This document shows positions 60,501 to 64,000 of a stretch of DNA of 64,000 nt, piece by piece. Made by a program: the position numbers and the translations under genes. This DNA is from Bacteroidetes bacterium HGW-Bacteroidetes-6. Lineage in GTDB: Bacteria; Bacteroidota; Bacteroidia; Bacteroidales; DTU049. The DNA lies in the NCBI GenBank assembly GCA_002842495.1, contig PHDB01000007.1, positions 35,598-99,597 on the forward strand, written 5' to 3'. A model generated the notes under the pieces. It ran no database searches. It was not told the DNA's origin and was given only the letters and a program-made list of their open reading frames with translations. The first letter of the stretch is position 1. Every line of letters begins with the position of its first letter.

Positions 60501-63500
60501 CCGTTCAATACAATGTTGCCGGATTGTACAACGTATCTCTTACAGCTGGAAACCCAGCCGGATCAAATTCAACAACAAAAACAAATTACGTTAACGTGGT
60601 TGGACGCGCTCCTATATCAAATTTCGAAGGTTCCGGAAACCTTAAAGACATTTATTTAAGACCCTTCATTCCAATTGGCGGAACTGTCAATTACCAAGAT
60701 TTAAGCACGCGTGTTCCTACAGCCTGGTCTTGGACTTTCAATGGTGGAATTCCTGCCACAAGCAATGTGCAAACGCCACCAACAATCACATATTCTTCGC
60801 CAGGTTTTTACACAACCAGTCAGTATGTATCAAATCTCCACGGAAACAATACTGGCACAGCAACTGACTATGTTGTTGTTGGCGGAACCGACACTTGCAC
60901 CAACATGCTTGCAACCGATGGCATCACCGTTTATGGATACACGAATGGATTACTGCCTGGTCATGCATCTGACGCATCTGGAAAAATATGGAAATATGCT
61001 GAGTATTACCAAAATGCCTATGCTGGAACTGTGACTGGAGTAGAATTTGGTTGCTACAAAGCTCAAGGCACTGGGAAAAATGTTACTTTCTATGTTTGGG
61101 ATGGTTCGACCGGAGTTCCCGGTACTGTTTTAGGATCTAAAACAGTTGCCATCACTTCATTTACAGAAAGTGCATGGAATTTCCAGGCCTTCGATGCTCC
61201 AATTGCTGTTACCGGCGATTTCTTTGTCGGTTACGAGCTTTCCTACGATGCAACACACAACTATACAACACACCAGTTTTGCACGTATATGACTGCTTTC
61301 AGAAACGAAAGTGTTGCTTCAACTGGTTATTTCAGCTACGGTGCAACAGCTCCAGGAACCTGGTATTCGTTTGAAGACGGCTTTGGACAAGCTGCTTCGA
61401 TTCTTCTTCATCCTGAATTTACGTATGATGTTACAGGACCTGTTGTTACAGCCTCAACAACACCCGGATGCGCAACTGGATCTGTTACACTAACATCAAC
61501 TGTATCGGCCAATCAGACATTCTATCTTCAAACAGGAGCTGGTGCTGCTGTAGCCAACTGGACAGGAAACACCAATGCTCATACATTCACTGGCCTGGCT
61601 AGTGGCGACTACAAAGGTTATACTGTTGAAGGAGTCACAACTTCTCCAACATCGAACACCGTTACTTTGACCAACGACCCAACATCTGTTGGCGGAACAC
61701 TTAGTGGACCAAATACCCAGATTTGCTTTGGAAGCAATACAGGAGTAATGACTGTTGCAGCTTACACTGGTGCCATTACCAAATGGCAGAAACGCGTGAG
61801 TGCTGGAAGCTGGGTCGATATTACCAATACAGCTGCCACCTATTCCGAAGTTCCCTCATCGGCTGGTACTTGGGATTACCGCGCAGAAGTTCAAAGCGGA
61901 TCGTGCTCGGTTGCATATTCGAACAACTTTACCATTGTTGTTGACCCAACTTCGGTTGGTGGTTCTGTTACTCCTGCTACTGCAAGCATTTGCCTTGGCT
62001 CACCAACTGGAACACTAACCCTTGGCGGAAACACTGGTACTGTTGTTAAATGGCAAAAAAGCAACAACGGTGGTTCTACCTGGACCGATATTGCAAACAC
62101 AGCTATCACATATAGCGAAACTCCATTAACTGCTGGAACATGGCTCTATCGCGCGGTAGTTCAAAGCGGTTCGTGTGCAACAGCCAATTCGGCGTCGGCT
62201 TCAATAACTGTTAATCCTGTTTCGGTGGGAGGTTCTGTTAGTGGTGGTGTTACTGAAATATGCCTTGGCTCTTCAACCGGAACACTTACACTCACCGGTT
62301 ACACAGGAACTATCACCAAATGGCAAAAAAGCAACAATGGAGGTTCTACCTGGACCGACATTGCGAACACAGCTGCAACATACAGCGAAACTCCTGGAAC
62401 AGCCGGGACTTGGCTTTACAGAGCTGTGGTTCAGAGCGGAGTTTGTTCAATATCTAATTCTTCATCGTACTCAATTACTGTTTATCCAGCTTCGGTTGGT
62501 GGTTCAGTTAACGGACCTAACACTGAAATCTGTCTCGGTTCATCAACCGGAACACTTACATTAAGTGGATACACAGGAACAATTACCAAATGGCAGAAAA
62601 GCAACAATGGTGGTTCTACTTGGACCGATATTGTCAACACCACTGCCACATACAGCGAAACACCTGGAACTGCTGGCACATGGCTTTACAGAGCTGTGGT
62701 TCAGAGTGGAGTTTGCTCAACATCCAACTCAGCTTCTTTCTCTGTTACAGTTGATCCAACTACTGTTGCTGGTTCTGTTAGTGGCTCAAGTCCGAATATT
62801 TGCCTCGGTTCTTCAACCGGAACACTTACATTGTCGGGATATACCGGGGCAATTGTAAAATGGCAGAAAAGCGACAATGGTGGTTCAACATGGACCGACA
62901 TTACAAACACTGCCGCAACCTACAGCGAAACACCTGGAACTGCAGGCACATGGCTTTACAGAGCAGTAGTTCAAAGCGGACTTTGCACCACACTCAATTC
63001 TGCATCTTATTCTATTGTTGTTGCTCCTGCATCTGTTGGAGGATCGGTTTCCGGAACCAACACTGAAATTTGTCTTGGTTCTTCAACCGGAACACTTACA
63101 TTAAGTGGATACACAGGAACAATCACCAAATGGCAGAAAAGCAACAATGGTGGTTCTACCTGGACCGACATTGCGAACACAGCTGCGACATACAGCGAAA
63201 CTCCTGGAACTGCTGGGACATGGCTTTACAGAGCTGTAGTTCAAAGTGGTGTTTGCTCAACTTCAAATTCAGCTTCTTTCTCCATTGTTGTTGATCCAGC
63301 ATCGGTTGGTGGAACTGTAAATGGAGCTACAGAAATCTGTCTTGGCTCATCAACCGGAACACTTACACTCACCGGTTACACAGGAACTATCACCAAATGG
63401 CAAAAAAGCAACAATGGTGGTTCTACTTGGACCGATATTACAAACACTGCCGCAACCTACAGCGAAACACCAGGAACTGCTGGAACATGGCTTTACAGGG

Positions 63501-64000
63501 CTGTTGTTCAAAGTGGAGTATGTTCTTCGTCCAACTCTGCGTCATTATCAATTACTGTTTACCCAGCAAGTGTTGCGGGAACTGTAACAGGAGTTAATAG
63601 CGACATCTGTTTAGGCGACAATACAGGTACAATGACGCTGGCTGGCAACACCGGAACCATTGTAAAATGGCAGAAAAGTCTCAATGCTGGTGCTTGGGTC
63701 GATATTGCCAACACGGCAGCAACCTATAGCGAAACCCCAGCATCGGCTGGCACATGGCAATACAGAGCCGTTATTCAAAGTGGCGTTTGCAGCACAGTAA
63801 ATTCGGCAGCTCATACAATTGTAGTTAACCCAGCAACAATTGCCGGAAGCGTTTCCGGAACAAACACCGAAATATGTCTTGGAAGCAACACAGGCACATT
63901 GACACAGAGTGGCTACACAGGTTCAATCACCAAATGGCAGAAGAGCAACGATGGAGGTTCTACCTGGACCGACATTGCCAACACAGCGGCAACCTACAAC
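57548..64000 (+). CDS. Giant secreted lysyl-endopeptidase-like serine protease with PKD-like, adhesin-like and tandem repeat domains (C-terminus beyond window)
   Basis: ATG 57548, then an uninterrupted frame to 64000 (2151 codons, read by eye). 'VNINCSPEGDLWQDEKRGVARILF…CSGTLVNN…YFLTAYHCGA' His region, 'GTDMQLVELSS' Asp region, 'EGGSSGSSLFN' Ser region. Not in the ORF track because no stop occurs in the window. Confidence 0.9.
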   Translation, partial: MRKRSLLMNVAFATFLLFAATGIKAQQSRFGTPASTEFQLPAVMSSVDVTPTNIDWNIIDAEDALAESQHQPVRAGFSLPINKSIESDGTWELLPDGRMMWRLKIETSNAVSVGVVFDMFHLPEGAELYIYNEDKSYVIGAFTSENNNPNDVFSTHLVPGSVVIIEYIETPLGGFMGVTPTPVMINGHEVAQKPSLNGSTSYHPEGVLHISEVIYAYNDKINNSISATKASGSCEVNINCSPEGDLWQDEKRGVARILFKEGASWYYCSGTLVNNTLQNGTPYFLTAYHCGAVASTADHSVWQFYFNYEYSGCSNTGTPPNNMITGCTKRAEGNINGGTDMQLVELSSTPPSAWNVYYNGWDRSGSTTTGGVGIHHPAGDVKKISTFTGTTSSATWWDGTNTGATNGHWTFPTWAATTNGHGVSEGGSSGSSLFNMSGRVIGTLSGGSSDCSGTWTGDLYGKFSIHWQNAVNGTGNAYELKYWLDPTGTNPTTLDALDPNAVSVAPVANFSGAPTTIQAGQSVQFSDLTTNLPQSWSWSFAGGFPSTSTLRNPIVTYITPGTYSVTLTATNSYGSDVETKVNYITVTPYTAPTSPVTIGTGTTTAANFPYGVANSYKFVRSASIYTPAEIGGACIVNSVAYYPTTSRTDTRNIKIYMKHTNDATFTTAVTDSAIVSDATLVYDGTFAPTPGNAWFTHTLQSQFLYNGSQNLMVIVFTDGTSNNASSNCRYTAKTNAHMQWSGNTDPTAVGTINSNRPNIRLGVSSYVAPVANFGILPTILSEQFEDGILPTGWIITDADGDGNNWEFDNSGSLTTHSGTGAATSASWATNPLTPDNWLIAPAVDLSNTVPSYSLRYYVMGQDPAWEEEHYGVYVSTTGTAPANFTLLSEETLPNGHTNYLERTLSLDAYKGNSTVYVAFRHFNSTDWYQLNLDDVSIFTSVQPAQVSIFEGESVDLIDLSTNNPTVWQWSNPSGIPTTSYVKNPSVQYNVAGLYNVSLTAGNPAGSNSTTKTNYVNVVGRAPISNFEGSGNLKDIYLRPFIPIGGTVNYQDLSTRVPTAWSWTFNGGIPATSNVQTPPTITYSSPGFYTTSQYVSNLHGNNTGTATDYVVVGGTDTCTNMLATDGITVYGYTNGLLPGHASDASGKIWKYAEYYQNAYAGTVTGVEFGCYKAQGTGKNVTFYVWDGSTGVPGTVLGSKTVAITSFTESAWNFQAFDAPIAVTGDFFVGYELSYDATHNYTTHQFCTYMTAFRNESVASTGYFSYGATAPGTWYSFEDGFGQAASILLHPEFTYDVTGPVVTASTTPGCATGSVTLTSTVSANQTFYLQTGAGAAVANWTGNTNAHTFTGLASGDYKGYTVEGVTTSPTSNTVTLTNDPTSVGGTLSGPNTQICFGSNTGVMTVAAYTGAITKWQKRVSAGSWVDITNTAATYSEVPSSAGTWDYRAEVQSGSCSVAYSNNFTIVVDPTSVGGSVTPATASICLGSPTGTLTLGGNTGTVVKWQKSNNGGSTWTDIANTAITYSETPLTAGTWLYRAVVQSGSCATANSASASITVNPVSVGGSVSGGVTEICLGSSTGTLTLTGYTGTITKWQKSNNGGSTWTDIANTAATYSETPGTAGTWLYRAVVQSGVCSISNSSSYSITVYPASVGGSVNGPNTEICLGSSTGTLTLSGYTGTITKWQKSNNGGSTWTDIVNTTATYSETPGTAGTWLYRAVVQSGVCSTSNSASFSVTVDPTTVAGSVSGSSPNICLGSSTGTLTLSGYTGAIVKWQKSDNGGSTWTDITNTAATYSETPGTAGTWLYRAVVQSGLCTTLNSASYSIVVAPASVGGSVSGTNTEICLGSSTGTLTLSGYTGTITKWQKSNNGGSTWTDIANTAATYSETPGTAGTWLYRAVVQSGVCSTSNSASFSIVVDPASVGGTVNGATEICLGSSTGTLTLTGYTGTITKWQKSNNGGSTWTDITNTAATYSETPGTAGTWLYRAVVQSGVCSSSNSASLSITVYPASVAGTVTGVNSDICLGDNTGTMTLAGNTGTIVKWQKSLNAGAWVDIANTAATYSETPASAGTWQYRAVIQSGVCSTVNSAAHTIVVNPATIAGSVSGTNTEICLGSNTGTLTQSGYTGSITKWQKSNDGGSTWTDIANTAATYN
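61682..64000 (+). repeat. At least nine ~89-90-aa tandem repeats in the giant protease
   Basis: Unit starts at 61682, 61949, 62219, 62489, 62759, 63029, 63299, 63566, 63833 (period 267 or 270 bp). Consensus ASVGGSVSGxNTEICLGSSTGTLTLSGYTGTITKWQKSNNGGSTWTDIANTAATYSETPGTAGTWLYRAVVQSGVCSTSNSASxSIxVxP. Confidence 0.95.

Noticed and set aside
61174-63814. Numerous small ORFs on both strands in the 61-64 kb region (e.g. 62241-62564, 62565-62858, 63321-63587, 61891-62109)
   Set aside because: All are out-of-frame shadows of the repetitive giant ORF. Their apparent similarity to one another arises from the tandem repeats, not from a real gene family.

Overview
The window is a 64 kb chromosomal segment of a Bacteroidota bacterium. 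The evidence is many C-terminal type IX secretion (T9SS) sorting domains, a PorQ homologue, pyruvate:ferredoxin oxidoreductase and Bacteroidota-type gene content. I cannot assign a genus from sequence alone. Housekeeping content: RsgA, MazG-like, Dtd, Fhs, KdsB, dNK, RseP, Dxr, XseA/XseB, NifJ (PFOR), a carboxyltransferase, two PiT transporters, and one tRNA-Leu(CAA). Three accessory themes stand out. (1) A Dlt-like acyl/aminoacyl export cluster lies at the left edge: adenylation enzyme, GNAT, carrier protein, two SGNH hydrolases (one with three LysM domains) and an MBOAT truncated by the window edge. A separate SGNH/MBOAT pair lies at 24.9-27.1 kb and a phosphopantetheinyl transferase at 31.5 kb. 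(2) There is a large set of secreted T9SS-type proteins: two W/Y-rich repeat paralogues flanking a CAP protein, endonuclease I, a GEVED protein, a PNGase F-like/LamG protein, and a small sorting-domain protein beside a collagen-like protein. (3) A giant ORF absent from the supplied track runs from 57548 through the right edge. It encodes a lysyl-endopeptidase-like protease followed by PKD-like, adhesin-like and at least nine ~90-aa tandem repeats. No CRISPR array, prophage, IS element or rRNA was recognised. All family assignments come from reading motifs; no database search was run.
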